Shown piece by piece: positions 8,488 to 16,237 of a DNA stretch of 64,000 bases. Position 1 is the first letter of the stretch; each line of letters begins with the position of its first letter. The stretch covers positions 62,001 through 126,000 of the forward strand of contig NZ_WYET01000004.1 of NCBI RefSeq assembly GCF_013376415.1, given 5' to 3'. The position numbers and the translations under genes are program-made. The notes below the pieces were generated by a model. The model saw only the letters and a program-made list of their open reading frames with translations, did no database searches and had not been told where the DNA came from. This stretch comes from Flagellimonas chongwuensis. GTDB taxonomy: Bacteria; Bacteroidota; Bacteroidia; Flavobacteriales; Flavobacteriaceae.

Positions 8488-9360
8488 ATGGAGGAAAATG
8501 ATATAAAGGGTTGGCAGCGTGTACTCCTATTAGTTTTACCCTATTTATTTTTTGTGGGTATTTTTCAATTTGTAGGTATGGTCGTTTCTGGGCAGGAGAC
8601 TTCCGTGGCTGAAGTTGGGATTCAGGAAGAGACAACCCTTCAAAGAATTATTGTTGCCGCGTTTGGATTAATGGGTTTTCTTTTGCTTATCTCCTTGTTC
8701 ATGAAATATGTGGACAAAAAGTCCTTCCTTGATCTTGGCCTTTATTTTAAAAATAACGGCAAGGATATTTTATTTGGGGTTTTAGCGGGTCTTTTAATAA
8801 TGGGCATGGGGTATGGCTTGCTTATTTTGTTTGGACAATTGGAGTTCAAAGAAATGAATTTCATAGGAATTGAATTTCTTTTGACACTAGTGCTGTATAC
8901 TATTGTTTCCTTTTCGGAAGAGATTTTGTTAAGAGGTTATATTCTTCGCAATTTCATGGAATCGATGAACAATTTTTTGGCTTTACTCCTTTCAGCTATA
9001 CTGTTCTCTATAATGCACTCAGCTAATCCGAATATTTCATGGATAGGATTTGTCAACTTGTTTTTGGCAGGAATTATTATGGGCTTACCTTACATTTACA
9101 CTCAAAGTCTCTGGTTTCCCATTGCATTTCACTTCAGTTGGAACTTTTTTCAATCATTGTTTGGGTTTAACGTAAGCGGGATGAATTCATATTCATTGAT
9201 TGAATTTTCGTTTTCCGAAAGAAATATAATTAATGGAGGTGATTTTGGGTTTGAAGGATCTTTATTATCAATATTATTACAGATATCTTTGATTTTCACT
9301 CTGTACTTCACCTATAGACAAAGTAAGCAAAAAAATAATTTGACCAAAATAGTTAACTAA
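8488..9360 (+). CDS. CPBP-family intramembrane glutamic endopeptidase
   Basis: A 290-aa membrane protein with about seven or eight hydrophobic segments. It carries the three CPBP/Rce1 motifs: EEILLRGYILR (EExxxR), a His in the ILFSIMHSANP segment, and HFSWNFFQS (HxxxN/B). These protein families cleave prenylated or other membrane substrates, or act in bacteriocin self-protection; the target here is unknown. I chose the ATG at 8488; a TTG at 8470 overlaps the proline dehydrogenase stop and adds six unlikely residues. Probably co-transcribed with the upstream gene. Confidence 0.85.
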   Translation: MEENDIKGWQRVLLLVLPYLFFVGIFQFVGMVVSGQETSVAEVGIQEETTLQRIIVAAFGLMGFLLLISLFMKYVDKKSFLDLGLYFKNNGKDILFGVLAGLLIMGMGYGLLILFGQLEFKEMNFIGIEFLLTLVLYTIVSFSEEILLRGYILRNFMESMNNFLALLLSAILFSIMHSANPNISWIGFVNLFLAGIIMGLPYIYTQSLWFPIAFHFSWNFFQSLFGFNVSGMNSYSLIEFSFSERNIINGGDFGFEGSLLSILLQISLIFTLYFTYRQSKQKNNLTKIVN

Positions 9361-9366
9361 AAAACA

Positions 9367-9747
9367 TCAATCATCTCGATTATTGTACACATTTTCAATG
9401 ATTATCTTCTCCTCACAATTCTTGGCCTTTAATTCCAGTTCCTGACCCTTGTATTCATGAGAAATATAATAGGTTTTGCAGGGTTCGGATTTGGTATCGC
9501 TCTTTCCAAAATCCACATTTCCGTCTTTTAAAAAGGACTTAATTATCAGGGTATCCTGATATTGTTCGGGAAGCGATTCAGAGAAAATCAGTAGTTTTGA
9601 GCGCATGTCCTTGAGTACTCTGCAATTGGGTAAATAGCAAAAATCCAATCCTTCCTCACCTGATTTTTTCTTCAATATAAAAACCAAAAAAATCAATCCA
9701 ATGGACAGTCCAACCAAGTACCATCCCAATCGTTTTAAAAATGCCAT
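9367..9747 (-). CDS. Small membrane-anchored protein next to ald (DUF4258-like)
   Basis: A 126-aa protein with one N-terminal membrane segment (LGWYLVGLSIGLIFLVFILK). A small domain with paired cysteines follows (FCYLPNCRVLKD, SEPCKTYYIS, KAKNCEEKI) and contains GNVDFGKSDTKSEPC. From memory, flavobacterial homologues occur next to alanine dehydrogenase and are assigned to DUF4258; I could not verify this. The gene starts 4 bp after the ald stop, so the two are almost certainly one transcript. The Cys-rich domain probably faces the periplasm, but topology was not predicted by a program. Confidence 0.7.
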   Translation of the reverse strand: MAFLKRLGWYLVGLSIGLIFLVFILKKKSGEEGLDFCYLPNCRVLKDMRSKLLIFSESLPEQYQDTLIIKSFLKDGNVDFGKSDTKSEPCKTYYISHEYKGQELELKAKNCEEKIIIENVYNNRDD

Positions 9748-9751
9748 TTAT

Positions 9752-10951
9752 TTAAAAAATAAGAAAGTTAATATCGTTGTAGCTCAGGCCGAACCAATCA
9801 CCTACGGATTTGTTCGTTAAAATCCCGTGATACATGTAAAGTCCATTGCGCAGGCCTTTATCAAATCTTAACGAGTGTTCTAGACCGCCCTCTTCACCGA
9901 TTTTCAACAAATAGGGTGTAAAAATATTGCTAATGGAAATGGAGGAAGTCCTTGGATACCGCGAAGGAATGTTGGGCACCCCGTAATGAATGACTCCATA
10001 TTTCTCGAAAGTCGATTTTCTGTGTGTAGTTACCTCAGAAGTTTCAAAACAGCCTCCCATATCAATACTTACATCGATGATCACGGCACCTTTTTTCATG
10101 TTTTCCACCATTGATCGGGAAACCACAACAGGAGAACGGTCCTTTCCGCGCGTGGCGCCGATGGCCACATCACAACGCTTTAGGGATTTCAATAAATTTT
10201 TGGGCTGTACAGTGGAGGTGTATACCGTTTGCTTTAAATTAGCCTGCAGTGCTCTCAATTTACTGATAGAGTTGTCAAAGACCTTAATGTTGGCACCTAG
10301 TCCAATAGCGGACCTAGCCGCAAACTCTCCCACAGTTCCGGCACCGATTATCACTACTTCAATTGGTGGAACGCCGCTAATGTTGCCAAACATCAATCCG
10401 TTGCCCGTGTTGGGGTTTGATATTAGTTCGGAGGCTATCAAAATAGAGGAAGTCCCAGCTATTTCACTTAATGAACGTACTGCTGGATAGTTACCATCAT
10501 CATCCCGTATATATTCAAAAGCTATGGCCGTTAACCTGCTTTTGGCCATTTTTTCAAAATACTCCTTGTTTTGGGTCTTTATCTGGAGTGCAGAGATAAC
10601 AATGGTCTGCGGATTCAACATTTCAATTTCCGAAAGAGTAGGGGGTTCCACTTTTAAAATGATGGGGCAGGAGAAAACTTTCTTTGTATCTCTGGTTATT
10701 TCCGCACCCGCATTGGTATAATCAATATCGGAAAAATTGGCACCTTCCCCAGCTCCGGATTCCAGCAATACTCGATGTCCGTTGGCTGTAATGGCATTGA
10801 CGGCATCTGGAGTAAGGCAAACCCGCTTTTCTTGATACTGGTTTTCTTTGGGTATACCGATAAAAAGTTCGCCTTTTTGTTTAGTGACCTCCAAGGTTTC
10901 TTCTTGGGGAAGCAATTGTTGTTTGCTAAATGGGGAGGAAGCGTGGCTCAT
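9752..10951 (-). CDS. ald: Alanine dehydrogenase
   Basis: A 399-aa NAD-dependent enzyme interconverting alanine and pyruvate plus ammonia. The N-terminal AlaDh/PNT domain has GIPKENQYQEKRVCLTPDAV with the pyruvate-binding Arg and Lys region. The Rossmann domain has VVIIGAGTVGEFAARSAIGLGANIKVFD, written here as the GAGTVGE nucleotide loop near residue 207. The end has PNIPSRYPRTSSISISN. The N-terminal ~28 residues extend beyond many bacterial Ald proteins, as in other Bacteroidota. PNT (transhydrogenase alpha) is the main alternative, but no membrane part is encoded. Confidence 0.9.
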   Translation of the reverse strand: MSHASSPFSKQQLLPQEETLEVTKQKGELFIGIPKENQYQEKRVCLTPDAVNAITANGHRVLLESGAGEGANFSDIDYTNAGAEITRDTKKVFSCPIILKVEPPTLSEIEMLNPQTIVISALQIKTQNKEYFEKMAKSRLTAIAFEYIRDDDGNYPAVRSLSEIAGTSSILIASELISNPNTGNGLMFGNISGVPPIEVVIIGAGTVGEFAARSAIGLGANIKVFDNSISKLRALQANLKQTVYTSTVQPKNLLKSLKRCDVAIGATRGKDRSPVVVSRSMVENMKKGAVIIDVSIDMGGCFETSEVTTHRKSTFEKYGVIHYGVPNIPSRYPRTSSISISNIFTPYLLKIGEEGGLEHSLRFDKGLRNGLYMYHGILTNKSVGDWFGLSYNDINFLIF

Positions 10952-10996
10952 ATGGAGTAAATCTATGCAAGATGCCGATTTGACATTTGAGCAAAT

Positions 10997-11548
10997 TTAC
11001 ATTTTTTTTGAAACGCTCTTTTGACGCTGTTCCAATTTCTCGCGTTCCTTGCGTAATTCTTCTTTCTCCTTTAAAATTTGAAGTTCGGTATCCATAGCAT
11101 CCAAATCGATTCCATGTACGTGCTTGTCCACCAGTTTTATTCTTATAAAATATACCACAGGTACAACAACCATGGTGACTGCCACAACATACAGAATCTC
11201 ATTCTCATCGATTCGTTCACTATTTGAATAGTTCAATGCAGTGAATAATTGAAAACTGTACATGGACAATGGAATCAATATGGCATGGTACCACCAATTT
11301 TTGGAGGTAACAAACCATATCACCAATAGTAACAAAGGAACAAATTTATTGAAGTAATAATAAATTGCAGTAGAGACCTCACCAAAATTATTTTCTTTGA
11401 ACTCAATACCAAAATAAGTCCAAGTGGTGCTGCCTGGCGGAATGGGAAGATATTTATAACAATAAAATAGAATGGGAGTTATAGCGATTATAAATGCTAC
11501 GGCCCCTTCAATTATAAACCTTTTTCTTACAGTAGACTTTTTGCTCAT
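10997..11548 (-). CDS. Conserved membrane protein with C-terminal coiled coil
   Basis: A 183-aa protein from the ATG at 11548 (a GTG at 11551 is also in frame). Four hydrophobic segments are visible: FIIEGAVAFIIAITPILFYC, FVPLLLLVIWFVTSKNWWYH, AILIPLSMYSFQLF and ILYVVAVTMVVVPVVYFIRI. They are followed by a highly charged Glu/Lys/Arg coiled coil over the last ~40 residues. Homologues seem confined to flavobacteria as far as I remember; no function is known. It lies 45 bp upstream of ald on the same strand. Confidence 0.75.
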   Translation of the reverse strand: MSKKSTVRKRFIIEGAVAFIIAITPILFYCYKYLPIPPGSTTWTYFGIEFKENNFGEVSTAIYYYFNKFVPLLLLVIWFVTSKNWWYHAILIPLSMYSFQLFTALNYSNSERIDENEILYVVAVTMVVVPVVYFIRIKLVDKHVHGIDLDAMDTELQILKEKEELRKEREKLEQRQKSVSKKM

Positions 11549-11583
11549 CACTCTTGTAAACTCAAAAAATCCATGAATATTGT

Positions 11584-11617
11584 AAAAAAATAACCCCTTC
11601 TTGAAAAAAAAGGGGTT
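11584..11617 (-). terminator. Intrinsic terminator of the 43-aa peptide gene
   Basis: On the minus strand an 8-bp stem AACCCCTT/AAGGGGTT (11592-11599 with 11610-11617) is followed by a run of T (A run at 11584-11590 on plus). It ends the small peptide transcript before the downstream membrane-protein gene. Confidence 0.8.
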
Positions 11618-11643
11618 AAACGGTTGTTGGATAAAGAAGTAAC

Positions 11644-11775
11644 TTAGATTTTAACTAATTTCTTCTTTTCAATGCTTACTGTTTGATTGTCGTCAAAAGT
11701 AACTGTAGTAGATACAGCGGTCATTGCCAAAAATGCAACAGCTAGCAATCCAAAAAAAACTTTTTTAGTGTTCAT
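11644..11775 (-). CDS. 43-aa exported peptide
   Basis: ATG at 11775 to TAA at 11644 encodes 43 residues. It has a clear signal peptide, MNTKKVFFGLLAVAFLAMTA, then a short polar tail (VSTTVTFDDNQTVSIEKKKL and a final VKI). The mature part would be about 20 residues. It has its own -7 element (11818-11825) and its own strong terminator (11584-11617), so it is very likely a monocistronic gene and not chance. Small flavobacterial proteins of this kind are usually left unannotated. Function unknown; secretion is inferred from the N-terminus only. Confidence 0.72.
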   Translation of the reverse strand: MNTKKVFFGLLAVAFLAMTAVSTTVTFDDNQTVSIEKKKLVKI

Positions 11776-11817
11776 CGTAAAAGAGTTTTTGGTTAATAAA
11801 TGAATTAATTCACATTG

Positions 11818-11825
11818 CAAATGTA
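11818..11825 (-). promoter_or_regulatory. -7 promoter element of the 43-aa peptide gene
   Basis: TACATTTG on the minus strand matches TAnnTTTG and lies 42 bp before the start codon at 11775. A TTG occurs 11 bp upstream, too close for the usual -33 box. Confidence 0.5.
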
Positions 11826-11950
11826 GGAAAATATTTCAACCCACCATACGTTTTACCGATAAAATTGGTTTTTAAACGCAAAAAATCAACGTTTTATCGA
11901 AAAACACTTGATCTGTGCAATAATTTTTTTGAAGATATACCAATACTATT

Positions 11951-12367
11951 TTAGGAAATATTTAACTCGATTGAACGTGTGCTTTCCTCGATAAAGTGCA
12001 GGAATACGCTTACGGCATCATTGGGAAGCAATGAAGGTATTTTTTCTGGCCACTCAATAAACAACCAAGCATCGGAGTTTAAATAATCTTCAAAACCAAT
12101 GTCCAGTGCTTCCATTTCATCATTAAGTCGATAAAAATCAAAATGATAGGCTAGGGGAGTATCATTAACATCGGAATATTCATTTACCAAACCAAATGTG
12201 GGGCTACTGGCAACATCCATCGCTCCAAGTTCTTTAACCAAAGCTTTTACCAAAGTGGTCTTGCCCACGCCCATTTCACCGTATAAGCACACAACTTTAC
12301 CCGGTGCTTTTTTCAAAAACTCTTTGGCCACATCGTGGATTTCGTTCAATTGAAAAGTTCTCTTCAC
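11951..12367 (-). CDS. tsaE: tRNA threonylcarbamoyladenosine biosynthesis ATPase
   Basis: A 138-aa P-loop protein. The Walker A motif is YGEMGVGKTTLVKALVKELG, followed by ASSPTFGLVNEY (switch-like Ser/Thr) and HFDFYRL. A conserved EWPEKI motif lies near residue 105. TsaE works with TsaB and TsaD to form t6A at position 37 of ANN-decoding tRNAs. It starts with GTG, 6 bp after the porX stop, so porX and tsaE form one transcript. Length is typical. Confidence 0.93.
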   Translation of the reverse strand: MKRTFQLNEIHDVAKEFLKKAPGKVVCLYGEMGVGKTTLVKALVKELGAMDVASSPTFGLVNEYSDVNDTPLAYHFDFYRLNDEMEALDIGFEDYLNSDAWLFIEWPEKIPSLLPNDAVSVFLHFIEESTRSIELNIS

Positions 12368-12373
12368 TCCAAT

Positions 12374-13918
12374 TTATTTAGGGTCCAAAACTACAAAAGG
12401 GACAATCATTTCTTCCAAAGAAACACCACCATGTTGATAGGTATTCCGATAGTAACTTACATAATGATTGTAATTGTTCGGATAGGCAAAAAACAGGTCG
12501 TTCTTAGCAAAAATGAAACTGCTGCTCAAATTAATGTTGGGCAAATGGATTTCCTGTGGATTCTTGGTAGCCAACACGTCCTTGTCCTGATACGTGAGAC
12601 TTCGTCCAGTTTTATAGCGAAGATTCAAACTGGTCTCACGGTCGCCGATTACCTTGGAGGGCTGGTTTACATTAATGGTCCCGTGATCTGTGGTCAAAAT
12701 CAGTTTCATGCCCAATGTTTGGGCCTGCTGGATAATCTCCAGTAACGGTGAGTTTTTGAACCAGCTCAAGGTAAGCGACCGATAGGCCTTATCGTTGGAG
12801 GCCAACTCTTTTACCACTTCCATTTCGGTTTTGGAATGGGAGAGCATGTCCACAAAGTTGTAGACCACCACAGTTAGGTCATTGTTTTTTTGGGTCTTAA
12901 AATTCTGGGCGAGTTGTTTCCCTTGTTTAAGATTGCTTATTTTATGGTATTCCCATTTAAGGTTCAATCCCAACCTTTTCAGTTGTTCTCCTAAAAACTC
13001 TGATTCATGCAGGTTTTTGCCGCCTTCGTCGGTATCGTTTTTCCACCAGTCTGGATAACGCTTTTCCATTTCGGAGGGCATCAAACCGGAAAAAAGTGCG
13101 TTACGGGCATATTGAGTCGCCGTTGGCAGAATGCTGAAATAGGCGCATTCTTGCTTCTTCTTATAGTGAACGGACAATGTTTTTTCAAAAGCCAACCATT
13201 GGTCATACCTTAAATTATCTATGACCACCATAAGAGTTTTGCTATCATCAAGCTCGGGGACTACTTTGCTTTTAAAAAGGGTATGGGACATCACAGGAGC
13301 TTCACCGTCCTTGAACCAACTCTTGTAGTTCTTATCTACAAACTTGCCGAACTGCGAATTGGCCTCCACTTTTTGGGATTCCAAAATTTCGAACATGCCC
13401 GAATCTTCGATTTGTTCCAGTTCCAACTCCCAATAAATCAATTTCTTGTACAGTTCTACCCACTCCTCTTGCGTATTGATCATGGAAAGATCCATGGCTA
13501 TTTTACGGAATTCCTGTTGGTAATTGGCCGTGGTCTTTTCTGAGACCAAGCGTGAATTGTCCAAACTCTTTTTTAAGGAAAGAAGGATTTGATTTGGATT
13601 CACGGGCTTGATCAAATAATCTGCTATTTTGGACCCAATGGCTTCGTCCATAATATATTCCTCTTCACTTTTGGTGATCATTACAACCGGAATGGAGCCA
13701 TCATACTTCTTAATTTCTGTCAAGGTTTCCAAGCCGGACAGTCCGGGCATGTTCTCATCCAAAAAAACAATGTCAAAAAAAGTATTTGTCACTTCTTCAA
13801 TGGCATCTTGTCCACTTTGGCTGGTCACTACCTTGTAGCCCTTGCTCTCTAGGAATAATATATGGGGTTTTAATAGGTCTATTTCATCATCGACCCAAAG
13901 AATTGTTATCTTGTTCAT
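12374..13918 (-). CDS. porX: PorX-type response regulator with PglZ domain (type IX secretion control)
   Basis: A 514-aa two-domain protein. Residues 1-120 form a receiver domain with acidic pocket DDE (10-12), phospho-acceptor Asp54 in VFLDENMPG, and the conserved Thr and Lys in VMITKSEEE and YLIKPVNP. A helical linker leads to a PglZ/alkaline-phosphatase-superfamily effector from about residue 215, with VVIDNLRYDQW and LILTTDHGTINV carrying metal-ligand residues. PorX works with the kinase PorY to control type IX secretion genes and is known to hydrolyse cyclic oligonucleotides (family knowledge). The ATG at 13918 is chosen because it begins exactly at the receiver domain; a longer frame would add 23 unrelated residues. 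No porY is in the window. Confidence 0.93.
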   Translation of the reverse strand: MNKITILWVDDEIDLLKPHILFLESKGYKVVTSQSGQDAIEEVTNTFFDIVFLDENMPGLSGLETLTEIKKYDGSIPVVMITKSEEEYIMDEAIGSKIADYLIKPVNPNQILLSLKKSLDNSRLVSEKTTANYQQEFRKIAMDLSMINTQEEWVELYKKLIYWELELEQIEDSGMFEILESQKVEANSQFGKFVDKNYKSWFKDGEAPVMSHTLFKSKVVPELDDSKTLMVVIDNLRYDQWLAFEKTLSVHYKKKQECAYFSILPTATQYARNALFSGLMPSEMEKRYPDWWKNDTDEGGKNLHESEFLGEQLKRLGLNLKWEYHKISNLKQGKQLAQNFKTQKNNDLTVVVYNFVDMLSHSKTEMEVVKELASNDKAYRSLTLSWFKNSPLLEIIQQAQTLGMKLILTTDHGTINVNQPSKVIGDRETSLNLRYKTGRSLTYQDKDVLATKNPQEIHLPNINLSSSFIFAKNDLFFAYPNNYNHYVSYYRNTYQHGGVSLEEMIVPFVVLDPK

Positions 13919-13934
13919 ATAGTGTTTATCTTTG
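13903..13934 (+). promoter_or_regulatory. Promoter of the HD-domain gene
   Basis: TATCTTTG (13927-13934) matches TAnnTTTG, with a TTG at 13903-13905, 21 bp upstream. Because the element covers the TTG at 13932, translation cannot begin there, and this decides the start at 13956. Confidence 0.55.
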
Positions 13935-13955
13935 TGGGAAATAAAACAAAAATCC

Positions 13956-15179
13956 TTGGTAAAAACCAATAAACTTAATGTTTTCAACGACCCAATTTAC
14001 GGTTTTATTGGAACTCCCAACGAACTAATTTTTAGCCTTATATCGCATCCTTACTTTCAAAGGTTGAGACGGATATCCCAAATGGGATTGTCCTATTTGG
14101 TCTATCCAGGTGCGCATCACACGCGCTTCCATCATGCATTGGGCAGTATGCATTTAATGACGAAGGCCATTCAGGTGTTAAAGTTAAAAAATGTAGAAAT
14201 CACTAAAGAAGAAGAGGAAGGATTATTATGTGCCATTTTGCTGCATGATATAGGCCACGGCCCATTTTCACATGCTTTGGAAGGTTTTGTGGCCAAAGAA
14301 ATTAGCCACGAGCAGATTTCCTTGAAATTTATGATGGAACTCAATAAGGAGTTTAATGGACAATTGGATATCGCCATTTCCATCTTTAAGGGAGATTATC
14401 CCAAACCTTTTTTAAATCAGTTAGTATCCAGTCAATTGGACATGGATCGTTTAGATTACTTAAAAAGAGATAGCTTCTACTCAGGTGTCACGGAAGGGAA
14501 CATAAATTCGGAGCGGTTGATTTCCATGTTGAATGTAGTCGACGGCAACTTAGTTGTGGAAGAGAAAGCCATTTATGCGGTAGAAAAGTTTTTGATGGCC
14601 CGTAGATTCATGTATTGGCAGGTGTACCTGCACAAAACGGGATTGGTAGCAGAGCAACTACTGGTTCGTATAATGCAGCGCGCAAGATTTCTGCTTAGTC
14701 AAGGGGAGCAACTAGCCGCAAGCGAACCTTTGCTATTTTTTCTGAAGAATAACCATTCTTTGGATTTCAATACCCAAATTCTGAAGACTTTTGCCCAACT
14801 GGATGATATAGATATTATGGGCGCTCTAAAAAATTGGCAGTTCCATGATGATTTTGTGTTATCCAAGCTATGTGAAATGTTATTGAACAGACGACTTTTG
14901 CATATTAAAATCAAAAAGCGACCCATTGCGACGGAAAAATTGGATGAAAAGTTGGAATGGATCACCAAAAAGCATGATCTTTCCGTTGAAGAAGCATCCA
15001 ATTTCGTATTCCAGGGAGAAATATCCAATAAAGCATACAGTAAGGATGAGGCCATTCAAATTTTAAAAAACAACGGAAAAATTTCAGATGTAGTTAAGGA
15101 GTCTGACCAGCTCAGCCTAAAAGCGCTTGCCGAAACGGTAACCAAATATTACAGCTGTTATCCAAAGAAAGCCGTTTAA
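13956..15179 (+). CDS. HD-domain phosphohydrolase (dGTPase/SAMHD1-like)
   Basis: About 407 aa from the TTG at 13956. This gives the family-like N-terminus VKTNKLNVFNDPIYGF. An in-frame TTG at 13932 falls inside the promoter and is rejected. The HD metal site is formed by HHTRFHHALGSMHL and the central LLHDIGHGPFSHALE, with the downstream Asp in SSQLDMDRLDYLKRDSFY. The overall pattern matches the dNTP triphosphohydrolase/SAMHD1 group. Substrate is unknown; a dNTPase or a related nucleotidase is most likely. It is divergent from porX with only 37 bp between start codons, and lpxD follows 23 bp downstream with its own promoter. Confidence 0.85.
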   Translation: MVKTNKLNVFNDPIYGFIGTPNELIFSLISHPYFQRLRRISQMGLSYLVYPGAHHTRFHHALGSMHLMTKAIQVLKLKNVEITKEEEEGLLCAILLHDIGHGPFSHALEGFVAKEISHEQISLKFMMELNKEFNGQLDIAISIFKGDYPKPFLNQLVSSQLDMDRLDYLKRDSFYSGVTEGNINSERLISMLNVVDGNLVVEEKAIYAVEKFLMARRFMYWQVYLHKTGLVAEQLLVRIMQRARFLLSQGEQLAASEPLLFFLKNNHSLDFNTQILKTFAQLDDIDIMGALKNWQFHDDFVLSKLCEMLLNRRLLHIKIKKRPIATEKLDEKLEWITKKHDLSVEEASNFVFQGEISNKAYSKDEAIQILKNNGKISDVVKESDQLSLKALAETVTKYYSCYPKKAV

Positions 15180-15189
15180 CAAATTTTGT

Positions 15190-15197
15190 TACTTTTG
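15190..15197 (+). promoter_or_regulatory. -7 promoter element immediately before lpxD
   Basis: TACTTTTG matches TAnnTTTG and ends only 5 bp before the lpxD ATG at 15203. If used, transcription would begin at or within a few bases of the start codon, giving an almost leaderless mRNA. Confidence 0.45.
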
Positions 15198-15202
15198 CAC
15201 CA

Positions 15203-16237
15203 ATGAAATTTACAGCTACCCAAATTGCCGGAATCTTAGAAGGGGAAGTTGAGGGAAATCCTCAAATCGCTGTCCATAAATTGTCCAAGATCGAAGAAGG
15301 AGAGCAAGGCTCACTGACCTTTTTGGCCAATCCAAAATACACCTCCTACATTTATTCCACCAAAGCATCCATCACCATTGTGAACAAGGATTTTGTGCCG
15401 GAGCAATCCGTTTCCACTACACTTATTAAAGTGGAAGACGCATATAAATCATTTTCAAAACTATTGGAGTATTACAATCAGGTAAAAAACAATAAGATAG
15501 GAGTGGAAAATCCCTGCTACATATCCGAAACTGCGAAATATGGGGAAGGGTTTTACTTAGGTGCATTCGCTTATTTGGGTGATAATGTAAAAATCGGGGA
15601 CAATGTAAAAATATACCCAAACGCATACATTGGCGATAATGTGAGCATTGGCAACAACGTTATTGTTTTTGCCGGAGCAAAAATATACTCGGAAACCATT
15701 ATTGGAAACAATTGTGTAATCCATGGTGGAGCGATTATTGGGGCGGACGGATTTGGTTTTACCCCTAATTCCAACGGCGAATACAGTAAAGTGCCCCAGA
15801 CGGGGAACGTAATCATAGAAGACAATGTAGATGTTGGTGCAGGCACTACTATTGACCGCGCCACATTAGGTTCCACCATATTGAGAAAGGGCGTAAAACT
15901 GGATAACCAGATCCAGATTGCGCACAACGTTGAAATTGGAGAACATACTGCCATTGCAGCCCAGACAGGGGTGGCAGGTTCCACCAAAATAGGAAAAAAC
16001 TGTTTGATAGGAGGTCAGGTAGGAATCGTTGGGCACATCACCATAGGTGATAGGGTCCGAATCCAAGCCCAATCAGGAATCGGAAGAAACGTAAAAGATG
16101 ATGAAGCCCTTCAAGGTTCACCAGCATTGAACTATGGAGACTTCAACAAATCATATGTACACTTTAAGAATTTGCCCAAACTGGCAAGTCAAATCTCTAA
16201 CATAGAAAAAAGAGTTGAAGGTGAGCAAACCAAGTAA
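15203..16237 (+). CDS. lpxD: UDP-3-O-(3-hydroxyacyl)glucosamine N-acyltransferase
   Basis: A 344-aa left-handed beta-helix enzyme that adds the amide-linked acyl chain in lipid A synthesis. An N-terminal LpxD uridine-binding domain (to about residue 100) precedes hexapeptide repeats with pattern [I/V]GDNV/[I/V]GNN, and the catalytic His region lies in DNQIQIAHNVEIGEH. The C-terminus has the short helical tail typical of LpxD. First gene of the lipid A cluster lpxD-lpxC/fabZ-lpxA. A second, divergent LpxD-like gene lies at 18996. Confidence 0.95.
   Translation: MKFTATQIAGILEGEVEGNPQIAVHKLSKIEEGEQGSLTFLANPKYTSYIYSTKASITIVNKDFVPEQSVSTTLIKVEDAYKSFSKLLEYYNQVKNNKIGVENPCYISETAKYGEGFYLGAFAYLGDNVKIGDNVKIYPNAYIGDNVSIGNNVIVFAGAKIYSETIIGNNCVIHGGAIIGADGFGFTPNSNGEYSKVPQTGNVIIEDNVDVGAGTTIDRATLGSTILRKGVKLDNQIQIAHNVEIGEHTAIAAQTGVAGSTKIGKNCLIGGQVGIVGHITIGDRVRIQAQSGIGRNVKDDEALQGSPALNYGDFNKSYVHFKNLPKLASQISNIEKRVEGEQTK

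Noticed and set aside
12374..13987. Longer start for porX at 13987
   Set aside because: The added 23 residues are unlike the receiver family and would read through the promoter region of the divergent HD gene.
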